64,000 nucleotides of DNA from positions 7,626,001 to 7,690,000 of the forward strand of contig NZ_CP114039.1 of assembly GCF_026965535.1 (NCBI RefSeq). The letters run 5' to 3'. Position 1 is the stretch's first letter, and every line of letters begins with the position of its first letter. Below, one piece after another: positions 45,963-56,731 of the stretch. The position numbers and the translations under genes were made by a program. A model generated the notes under the pieces. The model was not told the DNA's origin, did not search any database, and saw only the letters and a list, made by a program, of their open reading frames with translations. The DNA is from Corallococcus sp. NCRR. GTDB taxonomy: Bacteria > Myxococcota > Myxococcia > Myxococcales > Myxococcaceae.

Positions 45963-46583
45963 ATGGGACTTGATGCGAGCTACCAGGCCCTTCCCGGCGG
46001 CTCCCCGCTGCTGGAGCTGGCGCGGCGGAACAGGGGCGTGGGCGGATGGCTGATGTCCGTCACCCGGTTGCTCCGGGCTCCGAGCGAGGAGACCCTGGCA
46101 CCGGGCGGTCCGGACTCCGACGAGCTCTTGCTCCTGGACGCCGTGCGGGACGCGCTGCGCACCCGTCCCGACCTGGCGGCGCGACAGGTGGACCTGGGCC
46201 GGAGGTGGGATCACCTGCACTTCGTCCTCTCCGACCAGCGCCGGAACGCGCCGGGCACGGACGACGACTCGCTGGCCGGCATCGCGATTCACGGCGAGGC
46301 GGAGATCGCCCCGCACGTGGTGGCACCTCAGGGCGTACCCCTGCGCTACACGCGACCGGAGACGGTGGAGCGGATTGCCCGGATGCTGGAGGCCGTGCGG
46401 TTCGACGCCCTTCGCGAGCACTTCACCTTCAAGAACCTGAGCGACGCAGCCGTCTACAAGTGTCCGCATGAAGAGGGCATCGACGAGGCCTGGCAGTGGC
46501 TCACCGAGCGCTTCGACCGCTTCCGCGCCTTCCACGTCACGGCCGCGAAGCACGGAGACGGTGTCCTTGTCTGTGTGGACTGA
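45963..46583 (+). CDS. DUF1877 (YfbM-like) protein
   Basis: 206 residues. MGLDASYQALP and VDLGRRWDHLHFVLSDQRR with YTRPETVERIARMLEAVRFDAL are the DUF1877 pattern. Cytoplasmic, no catalytic site known. The gene begins 37 nt after the small membrane protein and ends 15 nt before the phosphatase, so the three may form one unit. No Shine-Dalgarno is visible; TAGGAC just upstream could be a -10 giving a short leader. Confidence 0.8.
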   Translation: MGLDASYQALPGGSPLLELARRNRGVGGWLMSVTRLLRAPSEETLAPGGPDSDELLLLDAVRDALRTRPDLAARQVDLGRRWDHLHFVLSDQRRNAPGTDDDSLAGIAIHGEAEIAPHVVAPQGVPLRYTRPETVERIARMLEAVRFDALREHFTFKNLSDAAVYKCPHEEGIDEAWQWLTERFDRFRAFHVTAAKHGDGVLVCVD

Positions 46584-46598
46584 ACCCTGGCGCCACGC

Positions 46599-47279
46599 AT
46601 GAAATACACCTTCGTCTTCACCACCGCGGCGGCACTCCTCACCTTCCTGGCGCAGCGGCTCCATGGCATTGGCTGGTTGCTGCTGTGGCCCGCGTTGAGC
46701 TTCGCCATCGTGGCGCTCGCCTATGCCGGCGTGGGCGCGGGGGCCTTCGGGAAGCAGACCGACGGACGGATGCAGCCGTGGGCATTGGTCGCGCTCCTGC
46801 CCTACCTGCTGCTCACGTGGGGCACCTGGCATCTGGCGCGGCGGTCCTCGCGGGAGCATGTCCTTGACGAAGTGGCGCCGGGGTTCCTGGTGGGGCGCAG
46901 GCTGCTACCCGGTGAGCTGCCCCCGGGTGTCACCGCCGTGCTCGACCTGACCTCCGAGTTCATCGAACCGGAAGCCATCCGTGGCGCCTGCCGGTACGTG
47001 TCCCTGCCCATCCTGGACGCATCGACGTTGCCCGTGGAGCAGGTGGCTCCGGTCCTTCGCGAGCTGGCCGCCCTGCCCGGCCCCCTGTACGTCCACTGCG
47101 CGCAGGGACATGGGCGCACGGGGATGATCGCCGCCGCGCTCCTCGTGGCCCGGGGTGACGCGCCGGACGCGAAGACGGCACTCGCGCGGGTGCGCCAGGC
47201 GCGGCCCGGGGTGCGGCTCTCCGCCTCGCAGGAGCGTGCGCTCGACGCGTTGTCGGCGGCACTCCGCTCCCCTCCCTGA
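46599..47279 (+). CDS. Membrane-anchored dual-specificity protein phosphatase
   Basis: 226 residues. Three hydrophobic segments in the first ~85 residues (starting TFVFTTAAALLTFLA; WLLLWPALSFAIVALAYAG; WALVALLPYLLLTWG) anchor it. The cytoplasmic domain has the CX5R catalytic loop VHCAQGHGRTGMIAAALL, with the general acid Asp likely in LPILDASTL. Predicted to dephosphorylate phosphotyrosine or phosphoserine/threonine. Follows the DUF1877 gene after 15 nt. Confidence 0.87.
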   Translation: MKYTFVFTTAAALLTFLAQRLHGIGWLLLWPALSFAIVALAYAGVGAGAFGKQTDGRMQPWALVALLPYLLLTWGTWHLARRSSREHVLDEVAPGFLVGRRLLPGELPPGVTAVLDLTSEFIEPEAIRGACRYVSLPILDASTLPVEQVAPVLRELAALPGPLYVHCAQGHGRTGMIAAALLVARGDAPDAKTALARVRQARPGVRLSASQERALDALSAALRSPP

Positions 47280-47280
47280 A

Positions 47281-47311
47281 CCGCGAGGCCTGGACACGGC
47301 AGGCCCCGCGG
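47281..47311. terminator. Terminator between convergent phosphatase and cysteine-rich gene
   Basis: CCGCGAGGCCTG pairs with CAGGCCCCGCGG: 11 bp plus one A-C mismatch around a 7-nt loop, starting 2 nt after the phosphatase stop. Confidence 0.6.
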
Positions 47312-47325
47312 ATGCTCAGGACGGC

Positions 47326-47616
47326 TCAGCTCTCGGCGGACGGAGTCTGCTCCGTGGCCGGATGGTCGGCGTCGCAGACCGGCGCGGTGTCCTCCGACTG
47401 CTGCGTGGAGACGGAAGCGGTCTCCTCGGAAGGCGCGGGCGCGAAGCACCAGCCCGCCTCCTCACAGGTGGTGCGGAAGGTCCCCTCGTAACAAGGCCCG
47501 GTGCAGCCGCGGGCCGGGCAGACGTCCATGCACTGCGGCGGATAGGCAAACGCGGCGGCGGGAGCCACGGCGAAAACAGCGGCGACGGCCATCAAGGACT
47601 TCTTCAGCGCGTTCAT
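47326..47616 (-). CDS. Secreted cysteine-rich small protein A
   Basis: 96 residues from ATG 47616 (CAGGAG 8 nt upstream). A signal peptide (LKKSLMAVAAVFAVAPAAAFA) ends near residue 24. The mature N-terminus YPPQCMDVCPARGCTGPCYE continues with TFRTTCEEAGWC; six Cys have spacing C-x3-C-x4-C-x3-C-x8-C-x5-C, consistent with three disulfides. A Ser/Thr/Glu-rich tail follows. Shares this pattern with the divergent gene at 47842, so the two are paralogues. Role unknown. Confidence 0.72.
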   Translation of the reverse strand: MNALKKSLMAVAAVFAVAPAAAFAYPPQCMDVCPARGCTGPCYEGTFRTTCEEAGWCFAPAPSEETASVSTQQSEDTAPVCDADHPATEQTPSAES

Positions 47617-47841
47617 CGACACTCCTGGGGTGTGGGATGTGCCCACGCGAAAGGCAGGCACGCCTCACAGCAGATGCCAGCCCCGGAAAACAAAGACAGA
47701 CACCCCACACCCGCGGCGTCCTCGACCCAACACTCGCATCGCCCTCAAGTCCGCGCCGCGAAAGTCAATAGTGGCAAGCCGCGATATCCGGCCCCCGTGG
47801 CGGGAACCAGACTGCGCATCCACCCATTCGTCGGAGCCGCC

Positions 47842-48189
47842 ATGTTCCTCACCCGTCTGTTGGCCGTCGCCGCTGCGTTTACCCTTTCGCCCACGGCCAG
47901 CTTTGCCATGCCCATCCAATGCAGCCAGGTCTGTCCCGAGACCTATGAATGCGACATGGCGTGCGGCGAGGGCTATCGCATCACCACGTGCCAGGCGGCG
48001 GGCTACGCCTGCTACTCCCCGGCCAGCGCTCCTGGGTCGAGCGGCGAGGAGCTGGTTTCGGCCTGTTCGGACTGCTCCGACGCACGGACAAGCTGCCTCT
48101 GGAACGCGGCGACCGGCTCCGCGGACGCCCAGTCGTGCGTTGACGCCTATGTCGCATGCGCCGAGAGTTCCTGCGGGAGCGCGAATTAG
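47842..48189 (+). CDS. Secreted cysteine-rich small protein B
   Basis: 115 residues, ATG 47842 with GGAG 6 nt upstream. A signal peptide (FLTRLLAVAAAFTLSPTASFA) is followed by MPIQCSQVCPETYECDMACG and EGYRITTCQAAGYAC: six Cys spaced C-x3-C-x5-C-x3-C-x8-C-x6-C, the same framework as protein A. A second Cys-rich block (ACSDCSDARTSC, then QSCVDAYVACAESSC) doubles the cysteine count. Divergent from protein A with a shared 225-bp promoter region; function unknown. Confidence 0.72.
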   Translation: MFLTRLLAVAAAFTLSPTASFAMPIQCSQVCPETYECDMACGEGYRITTCQAAGYACYSPASAPGSSGEELVSACSDCSDARTSCLWNAATGSADAQSCVDAYVACAESSCGSAN

Positions 48190-48271
48190 CGCGCCACTTT
48201 CAAACTGCGTTCAACAGCCTGTGGGTCTCCCGCGGTCTGGTCCTCCCGGGAGCCCGGACGCTGATGCGCTT

Positions 48272-49177
48272 TCACAAGGCCTTGCGCGCCAGCTCCCGCG
48301 CCGCTTCGACGAAGAGCCGCAGCGGCGCGGAGCGCTGTGCACGGCTGGGGTAGTAGAGGAAGAAACCGGGCACGGTGGGCGAATAGGCCTCCAGCACCCG
48401 CACGAGCTTCCCGGTGCGCAGCCCCTCCTCCACGGCCGGCTCGAAGGCGTACGTCAGCCCCAGGCCCTGCTCCGCCAGGATCGCGGGCAGGTGGATGTCA
48501 TTGGTGACGACACCGCCGCGCACCGGCACGCGCCAGTTCTTGCGCCCGCGCTCCAGCTCCCACGCGTAGAGCGTTCCGGTCGTCTGTGAACGGAAGGTGA
48601 TGCACTCGTGCTTCAGCAGGTCCTCGGGGCGCTGGGGCGTTCCGTGGCGCGCGAGGTAGCCGGGCGACCCCACCACCACGAAGCGGAAGGCCTCCGTGAG
48701 GCGCACCTGCACCATGTCGCGCTGGATGGCTTCGCTCAGACGCACGCCCGCGTCGTAGCCCTCCTCGACGATGTCCACGAAGCGATCCTCGATGACGACC
48801 TCCACCTCCACCCGCGGGTGACGCGCACGGAAGATGGGGACCACCGGGGTGATGACGTAGGGCACCGCCGCCGTCAGCACCGACAGCCGGACCCGGCCCA
48901 CGGCCTCTCCGGGCTGCGCGGCCACCTCGCGCAGCGTGGCCAGCGTCTGCCCCACGGCCGGGCCTGCTCCCTCCACGAGCCGCCGGCCTACGTCCGTCAG
49001 CGCCACACTGCGCGTGGTGCGCGTGAGCAACACCACCCGCAGCTGTTCCTCCAGTTGCCGCACCGCCTGGCTCACCGCGGCCGTGGAGACGCCCAGCTCG
49101 CGCGCGGCTCCGCTGAAGCTGCGCAGCCGGGCCACGGCGAGGAACACCTGGAGCTGGTTGAAAGGCGCCGTATTCAT
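48272..49177 (-). CDS. LysR-type transcriptional regulator
   Basis: 301 residues. The N-terminal winged helix NQLQVFLAVARLRSFSGAAR with STAAVSQAVRQLEEQL is classic LTTR, followed by LLTRTTRSVALTDVGRRLV. The C-terminal effector-binding domain includes VRLSVLTAAVPYVITPVVPIF and GYDAGVRLSEAI. The divergent neighbour is an alcohol dehydrogenase, and a perfect inverted repeat (49202-49222) in the 148-bp gap is its likely operator. Co-inducer unknown. Confidence 0.93.
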   Translation of the reverse strand: MNTAPFNQLQVFLAVARLRSFSGAARELGVSTAAVSQAVRQLEEQLRVVLLTRTTRSVALTDVGRRLVEGAGPAVGQTLATLREVAAQPGEAVGRVRLSVLTAAVPYVITPVVPIFRARHPRVEVEVVIEDRFVDIVEEGYDAGVRLSEAIQRDMVQVRLTEAFRFVVVGSPGYLARHGTPQRPEDLLKHECITFRSQTTGTLYAWELERGRKNWRVPVRGGVVTNDIHLPAILAEQGLGLTYAFEPAVEEGLRTGKLVRVLEAYSPTVPGFFLYYPSRAQRSAPLRLFVEAARELARKAL

Positions 49178-49201
49178 TCGCGAGGACCGTACCTGAAGCC
49201 A

Positions 49202-49222
49202 CTGTTAAGCACGCGTTAACAG
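49202..49222. promoter_or_regulatory. LysR operator
   Basis: CTGTTAA - GCACGCG - TTAACAG, a perfect 7-bp inverted repeat with 7-nt centre; it contains T-N11-A. It lies 25 nt upstream of the regulator start and about 105 nt from the dehydrogenase start, the usual place for an LTTR site controlling both. Confidence 0.7.
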
Positions 49223-49325
49223 CCTATTGGCTCCTCCACGCGTAGTCATCCCCAGGGCCGGCGCGTATCTCTCTGTCCATGAACGGGGCTGACCGGCCCC
49301 CATGATTCCTGGAGAGAGAAGCCCC

Positions 49326-50369
49326 ATGCCTACCGCCAACGCCTACGCCGCCACCTCCGCGAAGTCACCGCTCGGTCCCCTGGCCATCCAGCGCCGGGAG
49401 CTGGGCCCGCGCGACGTGCTCATCGAGATCAAGTACTGCGGCATCTGCCACTCCGACATCCACACCGTCCGCGGCGAGTGGGGCGAGACGACCTACCCCA
49501 TCGTCCCCGGTCATGAGATCGCCGGCATCGTCACCCGCGTCGGCGCCCAGGTGAAGAAGCACGCCGTCGGCGACCGCGTCGGCGTGGGCTGCATGGTGGA
49601 CTCCTGCGGCGACTGCGCGTCCTGCCGCAAGGGCGAGGAGCAGCACTGCCTCAAGGGGATGGTCGGAACGTACGGCGCCACCGGCCGCGACGGCCAGCTC
49701 ACGCAGGGCGGCTACTCCACGCACATCGTCGTGACCGAGGACTTCGTGCTCAAGATTCCGGAAGGCATCTCGCTCGACGCCGCCGCGCCGCTCCTGTGCG
49801 CGGGCATCACGACGTACTCACCGCTGCGCCGCTGGGGCGCGGGCCCCGGCAAGAAGGTCGCCATCGTGGGCCTGGGCGGACTGGGACACATGGGCGTGAA
49901 GTTCGCTCGCGCGATGGGCGCGGAGGTGACCGTCCTGTCACAGTCGCTGAGCAAGAAGGAGGACGGCCTGCGCCTGGGCGCGCACCACTACTACGCCACG
50001 AAGGACCCGGAGACGTTCAAGAAGCTCGCGGGCACCTTCGACCTCATCGTGAACACAGTGAGCGCGAAGATCGACGTGGACGCCTACCTGTCCCTGCTGG
50101 CCCTGGACGGCGCCCTGGTCAACGTGGGCGCTCCGCCGGAGCCGCTCGCGGTCAACGTGTTCTCGCTCATCATGCCCCGCCGCGTGTTCACCGGGTCGCT
50201 CATCGGCGGCATCCCGCAGACGCAGGAGATGTTGGACTTCTGCGCGAAGCACCACATCGGCGCGGACATCGAGGTCATCCCCGCCAGCAAGATCAACGAC
50301 GCCTACGAGCGGGTGCTCGCCTCCGACGTCCGCTACCGGTTCGTCATCGACACGTCGACGCTGAAGTAA
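49326..50369 (+). CDS. Zinc-dependent alcohol dehydrogenase (YahK/cinnamyl-type)
   Basis: 347 residues. Catalytic zinc: CGICHSDIH and GHE. The four-Cys structural zinc cluster is [19 protein letters not shown] fold: [21 protein letters not shown], followed by [10 protein letters not shown], where Ser and Lys favour NADPH over [29 protein letters not shown] is the YahK/CAD C-terminal signature. A broad aldehyde reductase is likely. Start ATG 49326 has GGAGAGA upstream. Controlled, by position, by the divergent LysR gene. Confidence 0.92.
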   Translation: MPTANAYAATSAKSPLGPLAIQRRELGPRDVLIEIKYCGICHSDIHTVRGEWGETTYPIVPGHEIAGIVTRVGAQVKKHAVGDRVGVGCMVDSCGDCASCRKGEEQHCLKGMVGTYGATGRDGQLTQGGYSTHIVVTEDFVLKIPEGISLDAAAPLLCAGITTYSPLRRWGAGPGKKVAIVGLGGLGHMGVKFARAMGAEVTVLSQSLSKKEDGLRLGAHHYYATKDPETFKKLAGTFDLIVNTVSAKIDVDAYLSLLALDGALVNVGAPPEPLAVNVFSLIMPRRVFTGSLIGGIPQTQEMLDFCAKHHIGADIEVIPASKINDAYERVLASDVRYRFVIDTSTLK

Positions 50370-50450
50370 TTCCGTTGGGGGGAAGCCAGTGGAGGCGTCG
50401 TGAATAGCCTCTCCGCCGGTGGCCGGACGTCTCCGGCCCGGGGAGGCAGC

Positions 50451-51176
50451 ATGAAGCAGACGCGTGGATTCGCCGTGGCCGTGGCAGTGACCACCATCCT
50501 CACGGTGGCGCCGGACGTCCAGGCCCGCGGCGCGATTCCTTCCACGGCGTCCGGTGCGGCGACACCCTCACCACGAATACCCTTCTCACCCACAACCTCA
50601 ACTGCCCCAGCTCGGCGCCCTTCGCGCTTCAGATCGACGGCGACGGCATCGTCCTGGACCTGGTCCACAATAACAACTACGCGAACTTCCTCATCACCGA
50701 GTGCCGCCTGAGTGGGAACAACATCGGGCTGAGCAGCGAGTTCGACGCGTCCAATGGCAGCTTCGACGTGCGGTCGTCCGTGTTCACCCACAATGGGATC
50801 GCGATGTTCGCGGACTTCCACGACATCGACGCGCTCGACTCCACGTTCACGTCCAACGGGAGGGTCTTCTACTGCTGGCAAGGCATCATGCGCTTCAGGT
50901 CCAGCCCATGACAACGCGAGCGGCCTGACGCTCTCCGACCGTGAAGGGTTCCCCACCGGTCCGATGACGGGCATCGTCCGCGGCAACCAGTTCCTGGCCA
51001 ACGACGGCGACGGACTCCGGGTGCAGCCGCCCAGCACCCCCACGGTGATCAACAACCTCGCGCTGGGCAACACGGGCTTCGGTATCTACGCGCCCACCGC
51101 CTATGACGGCGACGGAAACGTCGCGCGTGACAACACCGCGGGCAACTGCGTCGGCATCGTCTGCGCCCCGTACTGA
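50451..51176 (+). pseudogene. Secreted right-handed beta-helix protein, two frameshifts
   Basis: GGGAGG upstream of ATG 50451 opens a signal peptide (FAVAVAVTTILTVAPDVQA). The mature protein then continues in the -1 frame from about 50534: CGDTLTTNTLLTHNLNCP, DGDGIVLDL, SGNNIGLSSEFDASNGSFDV and FTSNGRVFYCW are beta-helix coils. It returns to the original frame at about 50898 with RGNQFLANDGDGLRVQPP, GNTGFGIYAPTAYDGDGN and VGIVCAPY. The two shifts compensate. The usual NGHTI coil after the CGDTL segment is missing, suggesting a further internal deletion. Polysaccharide-binding or lyase-like fold; likely decayed. Confidence 0.75.
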
Positions 51177-51300
51177 CGTCCGGCTGCCCTGGCTGGAACA
51201 ATTCACCTCCAGATACCTGCACGCACCCGGGTCGCCTTGAGGCGCACCCGGGCGCATTCACTAGCGTGGCCTCCGTCCATTCCACCTTGGAGGTCGCGAC

Positions 51301-52170
51301 ATGGAAGAGGAACGCGGAAGGGCCTGGGTGCCCTGGTTGGTGACGGCGCTGGTGGCGGTGCTCGCGGGGCTGGTGCTCTATCTGTCGCATCGCAGCACGA
51401 CCCGCGCGGACGCGGAGGCGGCGGCCGCCGTTGCCCGGGCCAGCGAAGCGGAGACCGCGAAGCAGCAGTTGGAGGCGAAGCTGGCCGCGCTGGAGGCGGA
51501 CCACGCGAAGCTGACCACGGAGAAGGATCAGCTCAGCACGGAGAAGGAACAGCTCAGCCAGACGGTGCAGGAGCAGGAGGCGGAGCTCACCCGCCTCAAG
51601 GCCACCTACGAGGACCTCCAGGACAAGCTGAAGAAGGAGATCGCCGAGGGCGCCATCCGCCTGTCGCAGGACGGTGGCCGCCTCCAGGTGGACCTGGTCG
51701 ACAAGGTCCTCTTCGATTCAGGCGACGCCAGCATCAGCGCGCGCGGACAGGAGGTCCTCACCCGGCTGGGCGGCGTGCTGTCCAAGGTGGATGACAAGCT
51801 CATCCAGGTGTCGGGCCACACCGACGACTCGCCGCCCACGCTGAAGCTCCAGGCCACCTTCCCCACCAACTGGGAGCTGTCCGTCGCGCGCGCCGTCAAC
51901 GTGGTGCGCTTCCTCCAGGAGAAGGGCGGCGTGCCCGCGAAGCGCATGCTCGCGGCCGGCTACGGCGACACGCGCCCCCTGGGGGCCAATGCCTCGCCGC
52001 AGGGCCGTGCGCGCAACCGCCGCATCGAGCTGCTGTTGATCCCGGAGCTGGCCGCGAAGAGGAACCCCGCCATCGCGAAGGCGGCCCCCGCGAAGGCAAC
52101 CCCTGCGAAGGGCGCTCCCGCGAAGGCCTCCACCGTGAAGCCCGCCGTCGGGAAGAAGGCGGGCCGGTAG
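51301..52170 (+). CDS. OmpA/MotB-like membrane protein with coiled coil and Ala-Lys-Pro tail
   Basis: 289 residues. One N-terminal transmembrane helix (WVPWLVTALVAVLAGLVLYLS), then a heptad coiled coil (about residues 35-115, including LTTEKDQLSTEKEQLSQTVQ). The OmpA peptidoglycan-binding domain is VLFDSGDASISARGQEVLTR to GYGDTRPLGANASPQGRARN and NRRIELLLI. The C-terminal ~35 residues are Ala-Lys-Pro repeats (APAKATPAKGAPAKA), histone-H1-like, and probably bind negatively charged wall or DNA. Starts with GGAGG upstream of ATG 51301. Alternative role: stator- or gliding-linked anchor. Confidence 0.85.
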   Translation: MEEERGRAWVPWLVTALVAVLAGLVLYLSHRSTTRADAEAAAAVARASEAETAKQQLEAKLAALEADHAKLTTEKDQLSTEKEQLSQTVQEQEAELTRLKATYEDLQDKLKKEIAEGAIRLSQDGGRLQVDLVDKVLFDSGDASISARGQEVLTRLGGVLSKVDDKLIQVSGHTDDSPPTLKLQATFPTNWELSVARAVNVVRFLQEKGGVPAKRMLAAGYGDTRPLGANASPQGRARNRRIELLLIPELAAKRNPAIAKAAPAKATPAKGAPAKASTVKPAVGKKAGR

Positions 52171-53057
52171 TCAAACTCCGTCTTGCTTCAGCGTGCGGAA
52201 CACGGCGGGCAACTCCTGCTCACCCAGCCCCGCGCCGAGGGCCCGCCGGTAGTTCTCCAGCAGTTCCCTGGGGAAGCGCGCGCTGATGCGGGCGTCGGTG
52301 CTCAGCCGGACGATGTGCTCGATGGCCGCGACATGGGTGTTGAGGCTGCACTGCTGGCCGGTGAAGTCGTCGCGTCCAATCATGTCCTGCGCGGCGTCCG
52401 CGGTGACGGAGATCAACCCCAGGAAGGAGTTCTTCTGGGCGAAGAAGGCCTTCGGATCCAGCCCCTCGGACTGGCACATCGCCGCGGCGTGGAGGAGCGC
52501 CAGCGAGCCTCCGTAGTAGGCCTCGAGGATCGCGCAGTCGAGCGTCGCGGCGGAGCCGATCTTCTCGTCGACGTAGACGGAGTTCCTGGCGATGGCCTGG
52601 AGGGTTTCCACGTGCCGGTCGAACACCGCTCGTGCCCCGGCGTAGTAGACCGTCGCGTAGTCGGTGGCCACGAACGCGGGATAGGCGAGGATCGCCGCGT
52701 CCAGGTAGTCCACGCCATGGGCCCTCGCCCACTCCAGGCCTCCGCGCGCGTCCGCCGGTGAGCCGCTGGTGAGCTGGACCAGCGTCTTTCCGCCAGCGCC
52801 GCCGCGATGGCCGGCGACGCCACCACCTCCGTCCACGCCGCGTAGTTGGACAGCGAGACGACCACGAGCGCCCGCCCGGCGACGGCCTCCACCAGGGTCT
52901 CGAACGCGACCGTGCCCCCGCCCACGGCCCTGGCCCTGGCTGGCGTCCGGTTCCACACCGCGACGTCATGCCCCGCCGCCGCGAAGGCCCGCGCCAGCGC
53001 GCTGCCCATGAGACCACTGCCAATCACCGCGATCTTCGTCGAACGGCTGGACGTCAT
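52171..53057 (-). pseudogene. NADPH-dependent imine reductase-like enzyme, single frameshift
   Basis: Read with one nucleotide added at about 52790, the chain is 295 residues, a normal imine reductase length. ATG 53057 (AGGAG 8 nt upstream) begins TKIAVIGSGLMGSALARAFA (NADP Rossmann) and ends the first frame at AAIAAALA. The second frame continues GKTLVQLTSGSPADARGGLE, YLDAAILAYPAFVATDYATVYYAG and LDCAILEAYYGGSLALLHAA, the C-terminal helical IRED/beta-hydroxyacid dehydrogenase fold. The junction is GCGGAAAG, where one more G (GCGGGAAAG) restores the frame. Either decayed or an assembly error. Convergent with the OmpA-like gene, with no gap. Confidence 0.8.
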
Positions 53058-53213
53058 CGTCACGCTCCTGGGGTGAGGCCCCAGCCTCGAAGCGCGCGCA
53101 CTCCGCGTCAACCCGGCCGCCTGCTGAACGACCTGCCTGGCCAGGGCCTGCCCACCCTCACTCCAGGTGCGCCCGCACCGTGTCATCCCCATCCCTCCCC
53201 CCGAGGAGATGCC

Positions 53214-54230
53214 ATGGCCAGGAAGATGAAGGCGGTGCAGGTGCAGAAGAAGGGCGGCGCGCTCGAAGTGGTCGAGCGTGAGGTGCCCGAGCCCGGTCCC
53301 GGGCAGGTCCGGATCGCGGTGGAGGCGTGTGGCGTCTGCCACAGCGACGCCATCACCAAGGAAGGCTGGATGCCCATCCAGTATCCCCGGGTGCCGGGCC
53401 ACGAGGTCGTGGGCCGCATCGAACAGGTGGGCCCTGGCGTGACGGCCTGGAAGGAAGGACAGCACGTCGGCGTGGGCTGGCACGGGGGCCACTGCGGCCA
53501 GTGTGTCGCGTGCCGCAGCGGCGACTTCGTCACCTGTGAGAAGCAGCAGATCTGCGGCATCAGCTACGACGGCGGCTACGCGGAGTATCTGGTCGCGCCC
53601 CAGGAGGCGCTGGCCCGGGTCCCGGAGGGGATGAGCTCCGAGGATGCCGCGCCGCTGCTCTGCGCGGGCGTCACCACGTACAACTCCCTGCGCAACATGG
53701 GCGCGCGGCCGGGGGACCTGGTCGCGGTGCAAGGCATTGGTGGCCTGGGCCACCTGGCCATCCAGTACGCCAGCAAGTTCGGCTACCGCACCGTCGCCAT
53801 CTCACGCGGCGCGGACAAGAAGGCGCTGGCGATGGAGTTGGGCGCGCACGAGTACATCGACACGGAGAAGGGCAAACCCGCGGAGGCCCTCCAGAAGCTC
53901 GGGGGCGCGCGCGTCATCATGATGACCGCGTCGAGCAGCAGCCTCGCGGGCGAGCTGCTCGGAGGCCTGGGCCGCAACGGCACCCTGCTGCTGCTGGGCG
54001 CGGGCTCGGAGCCCATCCCCGTGAGCAGCATGTCCATGATTGGAAAGCGCACGCGCATCCAGGGCTGGCCCAGCGGCGTGCCCCAGGACTCGCAGGAGAC
54101 CATGGACTTCAGCGCGCTCGTGGGCGTGCGCTCGCGCAACGAGGTGTTCCCCCTGGACCGCGCCGCGGAGGCCTACGAGCGGATGATGAGCAACAAGGCC
54201 CGCTTCCGGGTGGTGCTCAAGATGCGCTGA
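53214..54230 (+). CDS. Zinc-dependent alcohol dehydrogenase (AdhP/propanol-preferring type)
   Basis: 338 residues. Catalytic zinc: EACGVCHSDAITKEGW and PGHEVVG. Structural zinc: CGQCVACRSGDFVTCEKQQ. NAD fold: VQGIGGLGHLAIQYASKFGY. The gene is divergent from the imine-reductase-like pseudogene, 156 bp away, and has GAGGAG 5 nt before ATG 53214. Its specificity cannot be assigned; it is a different subfamily from the dehydrogenase at 49326. Confidence 0.92.
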   Translation: MARKMKAVQVQKKGGALEVVEREVPEPGPGQVRIAVEACGVCHSDAITKEGWMPIQYPRVPGHEVVGRIEQVGPGVTAWKEGQHVGVGWHGGHCGQCVACRSGDFVTCEKQQICGISYDGGYAEYLVAPQEALARVPEGMSSEDAAPLLCAGVTTYNSLRNMGARPGDLVAVQGIGGLGHLAIQYASKFGYRTVAISRGADKKALAMELGAHEYIDTEKGKPAEALQKLGGARVIMMTASSSSLAGELLGGLGRNGTLLLLGAGSEPIPVSSMSMIGKRTRIQGWPSGVPQDSQETMDFSALVGVRSRNEVFPLDRAAEAYERMMSNKARFRVVLKMR

Positions 54231-54243
54231 AACAGGCGGCCCT

Positions 54244-54275
54244 CCAGGCCCCAGGCCTCTCGCCTGGGGACCTGG
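54244..54275 (+). terminator. Long hairpin after the alcohol dehydrogenase
   Basis: CCAGG+CCCCAGGC pairs with GCCTGGGG+CCTGG: 13 bp with one bulged A around a 5-nt CTCTC loop, starting 13 nt after the stop. No U tract. It also lies ahead of a convergent small gene. Confidence 0.55.
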
Positions 54276-54285
54276 TCCGGCGGAT

Positions 54286-54486
54286 TTAGAGCGCCGCCGG
54301 CTGCTCCTGGTGCAGCCGGGACTCCACCTGACGCTGGATGATCAGCAGCTGATCGAGCCTGCGCTTCAGCTCCTCACGCAGCTCGAGCTTGTCGGTGCGG
54401 ACGATCTCGTCCCGCAGCGCATCCGCGCCTTCGGCCAGCACGGCATGGAGCAGGTGGATCTGCTGCTGGGAGAACTCCAGGACCAT
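54286..54486 (-). CDS. Small helical hypothetical protein (66 aa)
   Basis: MVLEFSQQQIHLLHAVLAEG, followed by TDKLELREELKRRLDQLLII; nearly all helix, with heptad-like Leu spacing, so a two-helix hairpin or dimeric coiled coil. GAGG lies 7 nt before ATG 54486. No signal peptide. Downstream of hppA on the same strand (166 bp after it). No family recognised. Confidence 0.55.
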   Translation of the reverse strand: MVLEFSQQQIHLLHAVLAEGADALRDEIVRTDKLELREELKRRLDQLLIIQRQVESRLHQEQPAAL

Positions 54487-54652
54487 GGGACACCTCATCG
54501 TCAGGAGAACGGCGAGCGGCTCACACCATGAAGTGTAAGCACGCGCTCGCCCACTGCCCCTGACGCGGCCGGCGTTGCCTGGCCGGGTGTCTGGTCTGCT
54601 ACACCCAAGGGTGCGGCGCCCGAAGCCGGGTGGCCGCACCCCAGGGACCCAC

Positions 54653-56731
<2,079 letters not shown>

